A stretch of DNA of 9,122 bases from an uncultured Victivallaceae bacterium (GTDB taxonomy: Bacteria > Verrucomicrobiota > Lentisphaeria > Victivallales > Victivallaceae). Numbering within the stretch: the stretch's first letter is position 1; each line of letters opens with the position of its first letter. Shown here piece after piece: positions 1 through 6,474 of the stretch. Below the pieces are notes generated by a model. The model ran no database searches. It saw nothing but the letters and a program-made list of their open reading frames with translations, and was not told the origin of the DNA. The position numbers and the translations under genes are program-made. The stretch covers positions 1-9,122 of the forward strand of contig CAKUKT010000089.1 of assembly GCA_934663655.1 (NCBI GenBank). The letters run 5' to 3'.

Positions 1-3000
1 TTGCGGCGCTCTACACATTTCCGCTGCTTTTCACGGGTACGCTGGCTCACTACCTGTCGACGCGTTTTTCGTTCCGCAACGTGGTGATGTTCTCGCGGGC
101 GATCGAGGTGCTGGCGGCGCTGCTGGGAGTGGTGGCACTACTGCTGTTTCCGTACCTCGGCCGGATGCCGCTGTTGTTGGTGGTGCTGGCGCTGGGGGCG
201 ATCTATTCAATCTACCGTCCGGCGCTCAAGAGTTACACTTCCGAAAAGGTGGCGCCGGAATATCTCTCCAGAGCCGCCGGTATTACCGAAGGCTGTACCT
301 TTTTTGGAATCGCAGCGGGGGTGGTGGTTGCGGTGGTGGCCTACAATCTGGTGAATGCATTCCGGGAAAGTCTGATACCGGTGGGGTTGCTGGCGACGGC
401 GAGTGCGTTTTCGGCGCTACTGATCTCGATGCGGCTTGAACCGGGGGTACCGCTGCATCCCCGGGTTCACTTTTCCGAACTCCCGCGTCAATGGCTCGAT
501 ACCCTGCGGGAGCAGCCGCGTTACCGTGAACTGGTACTGACCGGCATCGGAGAAAACTACATTTTTGCCAGCATCATTCTGGTTGCTTCGCTGGCGATTG
601 AATATATTGACATTCACATTGCTCCGGCGATGCGGTCGCAGTTCCACCAATATTCGATTATGGCCTCTCCGGTTCTCGGCGCCGGGGTCGGGGCGTTGGT
701 GGGTGGATGGATCTCCCGGCGCAACGTCGAACTCGGTATTGTTCCTCCTGCGGTCGTCGCGATGGTGGTGATCTCGCTGCTGATCGGCGGGGTGCCGCTT
801 TACGCTGACAGCTTTGTCGAGAGCGGATTGCTGGCGGTACTGCTGGCGCTGTTCGGTTTCTTTGCCGGGGTGATGCTGGTGCCGGTGCAGGCCTATCAGG
901 AGTTTTTTGTGCGTCCGGTGTTGCGGCCGGCCTTTTTCGGCTGGTTTTATCTGCCGTTCGGGATCGGGATTCTGCTGGCAATCATGCTCTCTTCACTGGT
1001 TTATGCGCTGGATGTGTCGATTTTCACTTTTACGACGCTGCTGGCGGCGCTGACGGTGGCGCTGGCGGCGGTGACGTTCTATCTGATGCCGCAGTTTCTG
1101 CTGCGTTTCCTGATGCGGATTCTGCTGCGGACGTTTTATCGGCTGCGATGTTTCAACTGCGAACGTATCCCGGTCGAAGGACCGGCGCTGCTGGTGGCCA
1201 ACCGGGCCTCTTTTGTGGACATGCTGTTTATTTCCGCGTGTACGAGTCGTCCGATTCGGTTTCTGATGCATGAGAGCTATTTCCGGGTGCCGATACTCTA
1301 TCACCTTTACAAATCGGTGGGCTTTATCGAAGTTCCGGCCGGAGCGCGGCCGAAAAAGCTGCAGCGTCTCTTTGAAACAACCCGGGAGCTGCTGCGCCGC
1401 GGCGAACTCATCTGCGTCTTCCCCGAGGACGATATTACGCGGAACGGCGTGATGTCGGGATTCCGCAACGGGGTTTCGGCGATGTTGCCGGAGGATGTGG
1501 AGGTGCCGGTGATTCCGGTGCGGATCGGCATGACCTGGGGGAGTATTTTCTCCTGTTTCTACGGGAAATTCAAGCTCACCTGGCCGAACGAATTGCCTCA
1601 TCCCGCCTCGGTGACCGTCGGCAGACCGATTCCGCGCGATTCCAGCGCCTATGAACTGCGCATCCACCTCTCCGAACTCGCGGCGGAAAATGAATTGATT
1701 CCTTCTCCCGAGGAGCGGCCGTTTCACAGTCAGATCGCCTTTCTGGCCCGACGTTTTCCGTTCCGCAGCTGTGTCGGGGAATACGCGGGCGACGGGTTTC
1801 GGATGCCGTCCAATTTTTCGTTGCTGATCCGGGCGATTCTGATCAACCGTTTTCTGCGTCGGCTCTGTGCCGGCGACGGTGAATACATCGGGGTGATGCT
1901 GCCCAACGGGGTTGATTTCGTCGCGGTGATGACGGGAATATTGATGGCCGACCGGCATCCGGCGGTGTTCAACTATACCGCTTCGCGCGAAGCCAACCGC
2001 CAGGCGATCGAGAAGACCGGAATCCGCCACATCATCACCAGCCGGGCATTTGTGGAGAAGATCAAATTTCCGGAAATTCCGGAGTTGATTTACCTCGAGG
2101 ACGCTCAGCCCAAGATCGACCGTCCGGTTCCGAAGGTGTTGTGGACGCTGGCGGCGCTGTTGCTGCCGACCAGTGAATTGATGAAGCTGGTTTCCCCGCT
2201 CACCTGGAATGACGTGCATCAGACGGCGGTGGTACTGTTTTCCAGTGGTTCCACCGGGGTTCCCAAGGGGGTTATGCTCACGCACCACAATATTACCGCG
2301 GACGTATTCTCGGTCTCGCTGGCGATTGACTGGCGTAAAAGCGACCGGATTCTCGGCAATCTGCCGTTGTTCCACTCCTTCGGCATGGCGGTCTGCCTGT
2401 GGCTGCCGGTTTTCACCGCGGCAAAGAGCTGTTTTATTCCGAATGCCCTGGATGCGACGTCGGCTGGAACGGTGCTCCGGGACTGGCAGGTGACGGTTCT
2501 GGTGGCGACGCCGGCGTTTATTCAGCTCTACATGCGGCGCTGTGATGCGGAAGTTTTCGACACGGTGCGGCTCACCTTTACCGGAGCGGAAAAACTGCGT
2601 GATGACGTGGCCAGGCGTTATTTCGAACTCACCGGACTGGCGATTGTCGAGGGTTACGGCTGTACGGAGTTGTCGCCGGTGGTTTCGATCAATCTCGCCA
2701 ATACCAGACTGGAGTTCGGTGCGGCGGTCAAGGAACCGGGAAGCATCGGGCCGCCGCTCACCGGGATCTGTGCCAAAGTGGTTGATCCCTCGACCTTCGC
2801 GTTGATGCCGGAGGACACCGACGGGCTGCTGATCGTGAAGGGAGCGGTGGTGATGAAGGGCTATCTCGGCGAACCGGAGCGGACCGCCGAAGTGATTCGG
2901 GACGGCTGGTATATAACCGGCGACATTGCGAAGATGAATCGCAGTGGTTTCATCACCATCACCGGGCGGGTTTCCCGTTTCAGCAAGATCGGCGGCGAGA

Positions 3001-3320
3001 TGGTGCCGCATGAGCTGGTAGAACGTGAACTTAATGAAATTCTTCTCTCGGACGAGCGGTTGATCGCGGTGTGCGGAGGGGAGGATCAGAAGCGCGGTGA
3101 AAAGCTGCTGGTCTTCTATATCGATCCGGAACGGGTCGAACCCGAACAGCTGGTGAAAAAACTTCGGGAGCGGGGTATTCCCAATCTCTGGATTCCCAAG
3201 GTCGAGAATTTCATTCTGGTCGATGAGCTGCCGTTGCTCGGCAGCGGCAAACTCGATCTCGCCCGGCTTGCGAAGCTGGCCGAACATTTTTGCCGTACCG
3301 GCAGTGTAGCGGGGGTTTGA
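1..3320 (+). CDS. MFS transporter / PlsC-like acyltransferase / acyl-ACP synthetase fusion (LplT-Aas type), 5' truncated by the window edge
   Basis: The frame is open through the left edge (first full codon at 3), so the Met codon at 81 is probably internal; about 1105 residues are present. Domains, numbered from the codon at 81: residues 1-345 hold many hydrophobic helices of an MFS transporter, with loop motifs GTLAHYLSTR (before 81) and GGWISRRN. Residues about 345-530 are a PlsC-like acyltransferase (NRASFVD, FPEDDITRNG, VIPVRI). Residues about 560-1065 are an AMP-forming acyl-CoA/ACP synthetase with P-loop SSGSTGVPKG (721-730), YGCTE (859-863), GWYITGD (942-948) and C-terminal GSGKLD with Lys1057. 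In known systems LplT imports lysophospholipids and Aas reacylates them using acyl-ACP made by its synthetase half; this protein joins the three steps at the inner membrane. Oddity: the acyltransferase His is Arg375 and FPEG is FPED, so that domain may be inactive or altered. Transporter and synthetase family assignments are firm; the substrate is inferred. Confidence 0.88.
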   Translation, partial: AALYTFPLLFTGTLAHYLSTRFSFRNVVMFSRAIEVLAALLGVVALLLFPYLGRMPLLLVVLALGAIYSIYRPALKSYTSEKVAPEYLSRAAGITEGCTFFGIAAGVVVAVVAYNLVNAFRESLIPVGLLATASAFSALLISMRLEPGVPLHPRVHFSELPRQWLDTLREQPRYRELVLTGIGENYIFASIILVASLAIEYIDIHIAPAMRSQFHQYSIMASPVLGAGVGALVGGWISRRNVELGIVPPAVVAMVVISLLIGGVPLYADSFVESGLLAVLLALFGFFAGVMLVPVQAYQEFFVRPVLRPAFFGWFYLPFGIGILLAIMLSSLVYALDVSIFTFTTLLAALTVALAAVTFYLMPQFLLRFLMRILLRTFYRLRCFNCERIPVEGPALLVANRASFVDMLFISACTSRPIRFLMHESYFRVPILYHLYKSVGFIEVPAGARPKKLQRLFETTRELLRRGELICVFPEDDITRNGVMSGFRNGVSAMLPEDVEVPVIPVRIGMTWGSIFSCFYGKFKLTWPNELPHPASVTVGRPIPRDSSAYELRIHLSELAAENELIPSPEERPFHSQIAFLARRFPFRSCVGEYAGDGFRMPSNFSLLIRAILINRFLRRLCAGDGEYIGVMLPNGVDFVAVMTGILMADRHPAVFNYTASREANRQAIEKTGIRHIITSRAFVEKIKFPEIPELIYLEDAQPKIDRPVPKVLWTLAALLLPTSELMKLVSPLTWNDVHQTAVVLFSSGSTGVPKGVMLTHHNITADVFSVSLAIDWRKSDRILGNLPLFHSFGMAVCLWLPVFTAAKSCFIPNALDATSAGTVLRDWQVTVLVATPAFIQLYMRRCDAEVFDTVRLTFTGAEKLRDDVARRYFELTGLAIVEGYGCTELSPVVSINLANTRLEFGAAVKEPGSIGPPLTGICAKVVDPSTFALMPEDTDGLLIVKGAVVMKGYLGEPERTAEVIRDGWYITGDIAKMNRSGFITITGRVSRFSKIGGEMVPHELVERELNEILLSDERLIAVCGGEDQKRGEKLLVFYIDPERVEPEQLVKKLRERGIPNLWIPKVENFILVDELPLLGSGKLDLARLAKLAEHFCRTGSVAGV

Positions 3321-3343
3321 ACTGTCAGTTCCTCCCGGGGAGG
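3319..3343. repeat. Two adjacent palindromes in the convergent intergenic gap
   Basis: GAACTG-T-CAGTTC (3319-3331) overlaps the stop codon of the fusion gene, and CCTCC-CGG-GGAGG (3331-3343) follows directly. They lie in the 50-bp gap between two convergent genes, where a bidirectional terminator would be expected. Neither is followed by a T-run on either strand, so they are a weak terminator candidate only. Confidence 0.3.
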
Positions 3344-3370
3344 CGATGACGAGAACACCGCGCGAACTTT

Positions 3371-4225
3371 TCAGTCGAGGTTGCGTCCGATGACCTGCAG
3401 TGATCCCAGCGGAGCCTGAAGCTGCCGGGAGATCACGTTGCACTTGATGCGCAGCAGGAAGTAGATCGGACGGTTGAATTCTCCTTCGAGCGACTCGAAA
3501 TTTCCCTGTCCCTTGGAGACCACGAGATCGGCCCGGTTGAGTTCGTCAACGAACTCCTTTCGGCTGTAGGCGAGAGAAACACCGGGGATGCTGATGCCGC
3601 TGTCGATGACGGGCAGGTTGATGCCCGACTCCATGGCTTCCACGCGGGTTACGTCGTTGAATATGGCGCCGCCGCGCACTGCGACGGTTATTTTTTCCGG
3701 GAATTGTTCAAGCAGCAGGCGGTCGAGCACCGCTTCGCCGCAGTTGTCGAGCAGATAAATGATGTTATCGGCACGTTTCATCCGTTCATGCAGTTCTTCG
3801 ATCGCCGCATGGTCACAGGGCTGATCGAGGACTTCGAGGATTTTCGCTTCGGCGGAGGCGAGGTCGAAATCCGGGTTTACTCCGAAGTCGATGATGTTGC
3901 CGCCGACCGCGAGCCGCAGCGCGGTTGAAAAGGGATTGGCGCTGGCGTAGACGCGTTCGCGGAGCTCTTTCAATAGTTCCAGTCCGAGTTCGGTGGAGCG
4001 CACCTTCTCCTGCCGGAAGGGATCGGTGATGCCGGTTTCGCGGGCAAATATCTGATGGAACTTCCAGGCGAGTTCCGGCGGGGTGAAGTTGTAGCGGTTG
4101 GCGGAGAAAAGGTCGAGCATTTCGTCGGCGAGTTCCCGGCTGCGGGTCAGATCACTGCTCATCTGGCGGCTCAATCTCACCACCTGCGACATGATGCATT
4201 CATAACAATCAAGTTGAATTTTCAT
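3371..4225 (-). CDS. DUF89 (ARMT1-like) family metal-dependent phosphatase
   Basis: The 284-residue protein matches the DUF89 family of metal-dependent 'damage-control' phosphatases, which remove phosphate from damaged or surplus phosphometabolites; the exact substrate cannot be read from sequence. Visible features: an N-terminal CxxC in LDCYEC (C7, C10), as in the prokaryotic DUF89 branch; GGNIIDFG (108-115); the metal-site signature LLDNCGEAVLD (158-168); RGGAIFNDVT (184-193); SKGQGNFESL (237-246); and FLLRIKC (256-262). Length is normal and no signal peptide is seen, so it is probably cytoplasmic. The ATG is supported by AGGTG eight bases upstream. The gene converges on the lipid fusion gene and diverges from the secreted-protein gene, so it appears to be transcribed alone, from the promoter at 4337-4365. 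No frameshift or missing motif was noticed. Confidence 0.88.
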   Translation of the reverse strand: MKIQLDCYECIMSQVVRLSRQMSSDLTRSRELADEMLDLFSANRYNFTPPELAWKFHQIFARETGITDPFRQEKVRSTELGLELLKELRERVYASANPFSTALRLAVGGNIIDFGVNPDFDLASAEAKILEVLDQPCDHAAIEELHERMKRADNIIYLLDNCGEAVLDRLLLEQFPEKITVAVRGGAIFNDVTRVEAMESGINLPVIDSGISIPGVSLAYSRKEFVDELNRADLVVSKGQGNFESLEGEFNRPIYFLLRIKCNVISRQLQAPLGSLQVIGRNLD

Positions 4226-4336
4226 TTTATTCGCACCTGGGGTTGCGTAATCATCCGGTTCAGATTTCCGGAGGGGGCGTTACAGCGCGGCCGACCGGGC
4301 GGGGGATGGTATCTTGCCGGCTCCGGACCGTAGTTT

Positions 4337-4365
4337 AATATACTGCCTGATCGTGCGGGTTGCAA
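4337..4365 (-). promoter_or_regulatory. Sigma70-type promoter for the DUF89 gene
   Basis: On the minus strand the -35 box TTGCAA (4365-4360) is followed after 17 bases by the -10 box TATATT (4342-4337). It faces the DUF89 start and would give a leader of about 105 bases. The same box pair occurs at two other promoters in this window. Confidence 0.6.
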
Positions 4366-4398
4366 GGCGCAGCCCGGCTGGAGTTAAGGCGCTTGCAA
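4360..4398. repeat. Inverted repeat holding both divergent -35 boxes (possible operator)
   Basis: The left arm TTGCAAGGCGC (4360-4370) and right arm GCGCTTGCAA (4389-4398) are reverse complements apart from one extra G in the left arm. TTGCAA is itself palindromic and serves as the -35 box in both directions, leftwards to the DUF89 gene and rightwards to the secreted-protein gene. A protein bound to the arms could affect both promoters. This regulatory role is inferred; the symmetry may simply reflect two similar promoters back to back. Confidence 0.4.
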
Positions 4399-4422
4399 CG
4401 CTGGACAACGGCGATATATTAT
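4393..4422 (+). promoter_or_regulatory. Sigma70-type promoter for the secreted-protein gene
   Basis: The -35 box TTGCAA (4393-4398) is followed after 16 bases by the -10 box TATATT (4415-4420), within TATATTATAG. Transcription would begin near 4427 and leave about 50 bases before the ATG at 4480. This argues against translation starting at the upstream in-frame ATG at 4360, which lies ahead of the promoter. Confidence 0.6.
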
Positions 4423-4479
4423 AGAAAAATTGCGAAATTCTCATGGTCCGGCGACGGTGGTTGTCCGGCAGGGGGGGAG

Positions 4480-5193
4480 ATGAACAACCGGCGGCGTATT
4501 TTTCGTAATGTTGCGGCAGTTCTCTGTTTTTTTGGACTTTTTTTGACGGCTTTTGAGGCGGTCGGCGAAGTCTACCTGCTCGGCCCGCGTTCGGGTCGTG
4601 GAAATGAGTTGCCGGGTGGTGAGGCTGAAGTGCTTTACTCCGGGGCGGTTGAGGTGAACGGGGTTGACGGAACTCTGGAAGTCCGACGAAGCGACGAAAA
4701 TTATGATCGGCTGGCGGCCCGGTTTCGGGCGCTGGCGGCGCCCGGCGAACTCAGCGAGAGCAACGGCATGCTGCGCTTTATTCGGCGCACGGCGGATGGG
4801 GTGAAGCGGTTGCTGGTGGTGCGTGGCGCGGCGCGGGCGCCGGCGGTGATTTTTGAGCTGTCACTGCCGGAACCGTTACCGGAAAAACCGTCGTGGCCGC
4901 ATGAACTGCCTCCGTTGCCGCCTGACGGGATTCCGGAGGAGGTGATTCGTTTCGAAGACGGCGGGGTGTACGGTTCTTATTCGGGGGCGGCGGGTTCGCC
5001 CGGTGAACTGCTGCGCCGTTATTCGGCATGGGCGCGGAGTGAAGGGTGGAGTTCGGTCGGCAACGAAGCGGCGCCGTCGATCGGCGGCAGCGGGGATCTG
5101 TTTGTCCGGTTTTCGCCCCGGGCGGTGATGTGGATGAACTTTTCGGAGTCATCGGGAATATTTTTTCGCCGCGACAGTGATATTGACCGTTGA
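4480..5193 (+). CDS. Secreted protein of unknown function with a possible two-repeat fold
   Basis: I do not recognise the family. From the ATG at 4480 it is 237 residues. The N-terminus (MNNRRRIFRN, then hydrophobic VAAVLCFFGLFLTAF) looks like a signal peptide, with likely cleavage after AVG near residue 29. The single Cys lies inside the hydrophobic core and does not form a lipobox, so a secreted or periplasmic protein is more likely than a lipoprotein. The mature part appears to hold two related segments, about 46-130 and 148-231. They share a Gly-rich strand, a helix of the L..R[FY][RS]A[LW]A type (DRLAARFRALA; ELLRRYSAWARSEGW), then a strand ending in RF. A Pro-rich linker (PEPLPEKPSWP) joins them. 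The start is supported by a G-rich ribosome site directly upstream and by the promoter at 4393-4422. The gene stands apart from the rpmH cluster, which has its own promoter. Confidence 0.7.
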   Translation: MNNRRRIFRNVAAVLCFFGLFLTAFEAVGEVYLLGPRSGRGNELPGGEAEVLYSGAVEVNGVDGTLEVRRSDENYDRLAARFRALAAPGELSESNGMLRFIRRTADGVKRLLVVRGAARAPAVIFELSLPEPLPEKPSWPHELPPLPPDGIPEEVIRFEDGGVYGSYSGAAGSPGELLRRYSAWARSEGWSSVGNEAAPSIGGSGDLFVRFSPRAVMWMNFSESSGIFFRRDSDIDR

Positions 5194-5217
5194 CGGGGTT
5201 GAAACGGGAGTTTTTTT
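5187..5217 (+). terminator. Weak candidate terminator after the secreted-protein gene
   Basis: CCGTT (5187-5191) can pair with AACGG (5203-5207), followed two bases after GGG by a run of seven T (5211-5217). The stem is only 5 bp with an 11-base loop and overlaps the stop codon, so this is tentative. It sits in the right place, between this gene and the rpmH promoter. Confidence 0.35.
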
Positions 5218-5227
5218 CTCGTTGACC

Positions 5228-5256
5228 TTGAAAAAATCGGATTTTCGGTGTATGTT
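5228..5256 (+). promoter_or_regulatory. Promoter of the rpmH-rnpA-yidD-yidC-khpB cluster
   Basis: The -35 box TTGAAA (5228-5233) and -10 box TATGTT (5251-5256) are 17 bases apart, a near-ideal sigma70 layout. Transcription from about 5263 would give a leader of about 55 bases before rpmH. An overlapping TTGACC at 5222 is spaced too far (23 bases) from this -10 box. Confidence 0.6.
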
Positions 5257-5317
5257 ATCTAACTTGAGAAGTGACAAATTCAGAAACTGTTGACAATAAA
5301 CTAACGAGGTAAAACAG

Positions 5318-5452
5318 ATGAAAAGAACTTTTCAGCCGTCCAACCGTCGGCGTAAACGCAGAATCGGATTTTTCGCCAGAATGTCCACCCGGGGTGGCCG
5401 TCTGGTCATCAAGCGTCGTCGTCAGAAGGGGCGGCTCCGGCTTACTGCGTAA
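5318..5452 (+). CDS. rpmH: 50S ribosomal protein L34
   Basis: A 44-residue, very basic protein beginning [20 protein letters not shown] and ending KGRLRLTA. This is the classic L34 sequence at its usual length; L34 is a small structural protein of the large ribosomal subunit. The opening MKRTFQPSN and the Arg/Lys-rich body are diagnostic. The middle, [14 protein letters not shown], differs slightly from the common TKNGRKVLARRR form but keeps its character. The start is set by GAGGT (5306-5310), seven bases before the ATG. It is the first gene of the cluster and is followed by rnpA, the conserved bacterial order. No dnaA gene or DnaA boxes lie upstream in the window, unlike the gene order in many bacteria. 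Confidence 0.97.
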   Translation: MKRTFQPSNRRRKRRIGFFARMSTRGGRLVIKRRRQKGRLRLTA

Positions 5453-5469
5453 GCGATTGAGGTTGTCGG

Positions 5470-5495
5470 TTCGCCGGTGGTTCTGAGCCGGCGAA
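5470..5495 (+). promoter_or_regulatory. Hairpin between rpmH and rnpA, possible attenuator
   Basis: TTCGCCGG (5470-5477) and CCGGCGAA (5488-5495) form a perfect GC-rich 8-bp stem with a 10-base loop, 17 bases after the rpmH stop. The sequence after it (TTTGATAAT) is T/A-rich but lacks a true T-run. It could cause partial termination, or protect the 3' end of a processed rpmH mRNA, so that L34 is made in excess over RnpA. That role is inferred. Confidence 0.5.
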
Positions 5496-5502
5496 TTTGA
5501 TA

Positions 5503-5637
5503 ATGTCTCCGGAGTGGCTGCTGGAAGCGATCGTTGCGACAGGCGCGAAATTAAGGTGTTTCATGTCTAAGAAGTCCGAAGTGGCAGCTGGAAACGATCG
5601 TTGCGACAGGCGCGAAATTAAGGTGTTTCATGTCTAA
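5503..5637 (+). CDS. Possible short upstream ORF overlapping the rnpA start
   Basis: A 44-codon frame starts at ATG 5503 without a clear ribosome site. A second in-frame ATG at 5563 has the same AAGGTG site as rnpA and gives 24 codons (MSKKSEVAAGNDRCDRREIK, then VFHV). Both end at TAA 5635-5637, eight bases inside rnpA, whose ATG is at 5630. The 5563 start is a duplicated copy of the rnpA start and shares its first five codons, then runs in another frame. It may be translated and couple or compete with rnpA translation. The peptide itself matches nothing I know and may have no function. Confidence 0.25.
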   Translation: MSPEWLLEAIVATGAKLRCFMSKKSEVAAGNDRCDRREIKVFHV

Positions 5638-5647
5638 GAAGTCCGAT
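5514..5647 (+). repeat. 67-bp imperfect tandem duplication spanning the rnpA translation start
   Basis: Unit 1 (5514-5580) and unit 2 (5581-5647) match at 64 of 67 positions, both starting GTGGC and ending AAGAAGTCCGA plus one base. Differences are T/A at unit position 6, G/A at 14 and A/T at 67. Each unit contains the ribosome site AAGGTG and an ATG with the first codons of rnpA. Upstream, ATGTCTCCGGAGTGGC (5503-5518) resembles the end of a unit with 7 bases missing, perhaps a third decayed copy. Confidence 0.92.
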
Positions 5648-6235
5648 GCGGTCGATGCCGGTAGCCGCGAGCAGGGAATGGCTGTGGTTGTTTCCCGCGT
5701 CCGGCTCGAAGACGAAACGGAGATCGCTGATATCGGTTCAAAAGGCGCGGTCGAGGATGAACAACCCGGTTCCCGTGAGGGTTCTGACCGTGCATTGAAT
5801 GTAGCCGGCGTCGGGATGGACAGTGCCGGGAAGCCGGACCTTCAGACCGGGCGGCTTCGGCGGCGGTTGAGTAAAAAAGACAAGCTGCGGTTCAAATCGC
5901 AGTTTGATCAAATGAAGCGAGACGGGGAGAAGCTGGTTGGTTCCGCGCTCCTCGTCGTTGTGTATCCGTCGCCCTCGGGACATACCGAGTGTGGAGTGAT
6001 ATGCGGAAAGAAATACAGTCTGCTGGCGGTCCGGCGCAACCGGGCGAGGCGGCTGCTGTGGGAGAGCTTCCGGCTGCTGCGCGGCGAAATTCAGCCGCCG
6101 ACCCGGATGGTGTTGATTCCGCGCCGTCGTCTCGGGGAGTATTCGCGTCAGCAGACGACGCGGGAACTGGCGAAGCTGCTGGCGCGTCGGGGGCTGATTT
6201 CTGCGGAAGTTGCGGAATCGCCGCCGGAGTGTTGA
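5630..6235 (+). CDS. rnpA: Ribonuclease P protein component with an N-terminal extension
   Basis: The protein subunit of RNase P, which binds the catalytic RNA and helps cleave 5' leaders from pre-tRNA. The RnpA core runs from about residue 75: RLSKKDKLRFKSQF, then ALLVVVYPSP and the RNR signature AVRRNRARRLLWESFR (133-148), which contacts RNase P RNA and metal. It ends with the usual Leu- and Arg-rich helix. Usual length is about 115-130 residues; this reading is 201, because some 75 residues of Asp/Glu/Gly/Ser-rich sequence precede the core. The ATG at 5630 has AAGGTG just upstream, but that site lies in the duplicated 67-bp unit. A start at Met63 (5816) would give a normal length but lacks a convincing ribosome site. 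The stop overlaps the start of yidD. Core identity is certain; the N-terminus is not. Confidence 0.93.
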   Translation: MSKKSDAVDAGSREQGMAVVVSRVRLEDETEIADIGSKGAVEDEQPGSREGSDRALNVAGVGMDSAGKPDLQTGRLRRRLSKKDKLRFKSQFDQMKRDGEKLVGSALLVVVYPSPSGHTECGVICGKKYSLLAVRRNRARRLLWESFRLLRGEIQPPTRMVLIPRRRLGEYSRQQTTRELAKLLARRGLISAEVAESPPEC

Positions 6236-6447
6236 TTTTTCTGGTGAAGATCTATCAGCGGGTGCTTTCCCCGTGGGTGCCGTGTCAATGCCGGTTTACG
6301 CCGACTTGTTCACATTACGCGGTTGAAGCGTTGCGTGTCCATGGTTTCTGGCGCGGGGTAGGATTGACGATATGGCGGTTGATGCGTTGTCAGCCGTGGT
6401 GCAGAGGTGGGTTTGATCCGGTGCCGCCGCGCCGGAGAAAACGGTAA
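6229..6447 (+). CDS. yidD: Membrane protein insertion efficiency factor YidD
   Basis: A small membrane-associated protein thought to assist YidC-dependent insertion of inner-membrane proteins. From GTG 6229 it has 72 residues, usual for the family. It shows an N-terminal amphipathic/hydrophobic stretch (LIFLVKIYQRVLSPW), the core signature CRFTPTCSHYA (21-31) and the C-terminal signature RCQPWCRGGFDPVP (53-66), then a basic tail. The frame stays open far upstream inside rnpA (ATG at 5989), but nothing there looks like YidD. The likely start is GTG 6229 or TTG 6232, within the last codons of rnpA. That gives an overlap of about 7 bases and likely translational coupling. GGAG at 6226 lies too close to be an ideal ribosome site, so the exact start is uncertain. 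Confidence 0.92.
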   Translation: MLIFLVKIYQRVLSPWVPCQCRFTPTCSHYAVEALRVHGFWRGVGLTIWRLMRCQPWCRGGFDPVPPRRRKR

Positions 6448-6474
6448 CGGTGCAACAGACAGAAAAAGTTTTTA

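Noticed and set aside
993..3443. A very long open frame (816 codons) on the minus strand
   Set aside because: It lies antisense to the lipid fusion gene, whose plus-strand frame carries clear family motifs throughout. The minus frame is rich in Arg, Gln, His and Pro with no recognisable domain, as expected of a shadow of a GC-rich gene.
4360..4479. Upstream in-frame ATG at 4360 as start of the secreted protein
   Set aside because: It would place 40 charged residues before the signal peptide, and it lies upstream of the promoter at 4393-4422.
5290..5295. Perfect -35 box TTGACA upstream of rpmH
   Set aside because: The matching -10 position would fall on the ribosome site and start codon of rpmH, and no TATAAT-like box is there.
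5194..5317. Replication origin next to rpmH
   Set aside because: In many bacteria rpmH lies near dnaA and oriC, but no dnaA gene and no TTATNCACA-type DnaA boxes were seen.
5989..6228. yidD starting at ATG 5989 (152 codons)
   Set aside because: The first 80 codons overlap the RnpA core in another frame and lack YidD features; the family is about 70-85 residues long, which fits a start at 6229 or 6232.
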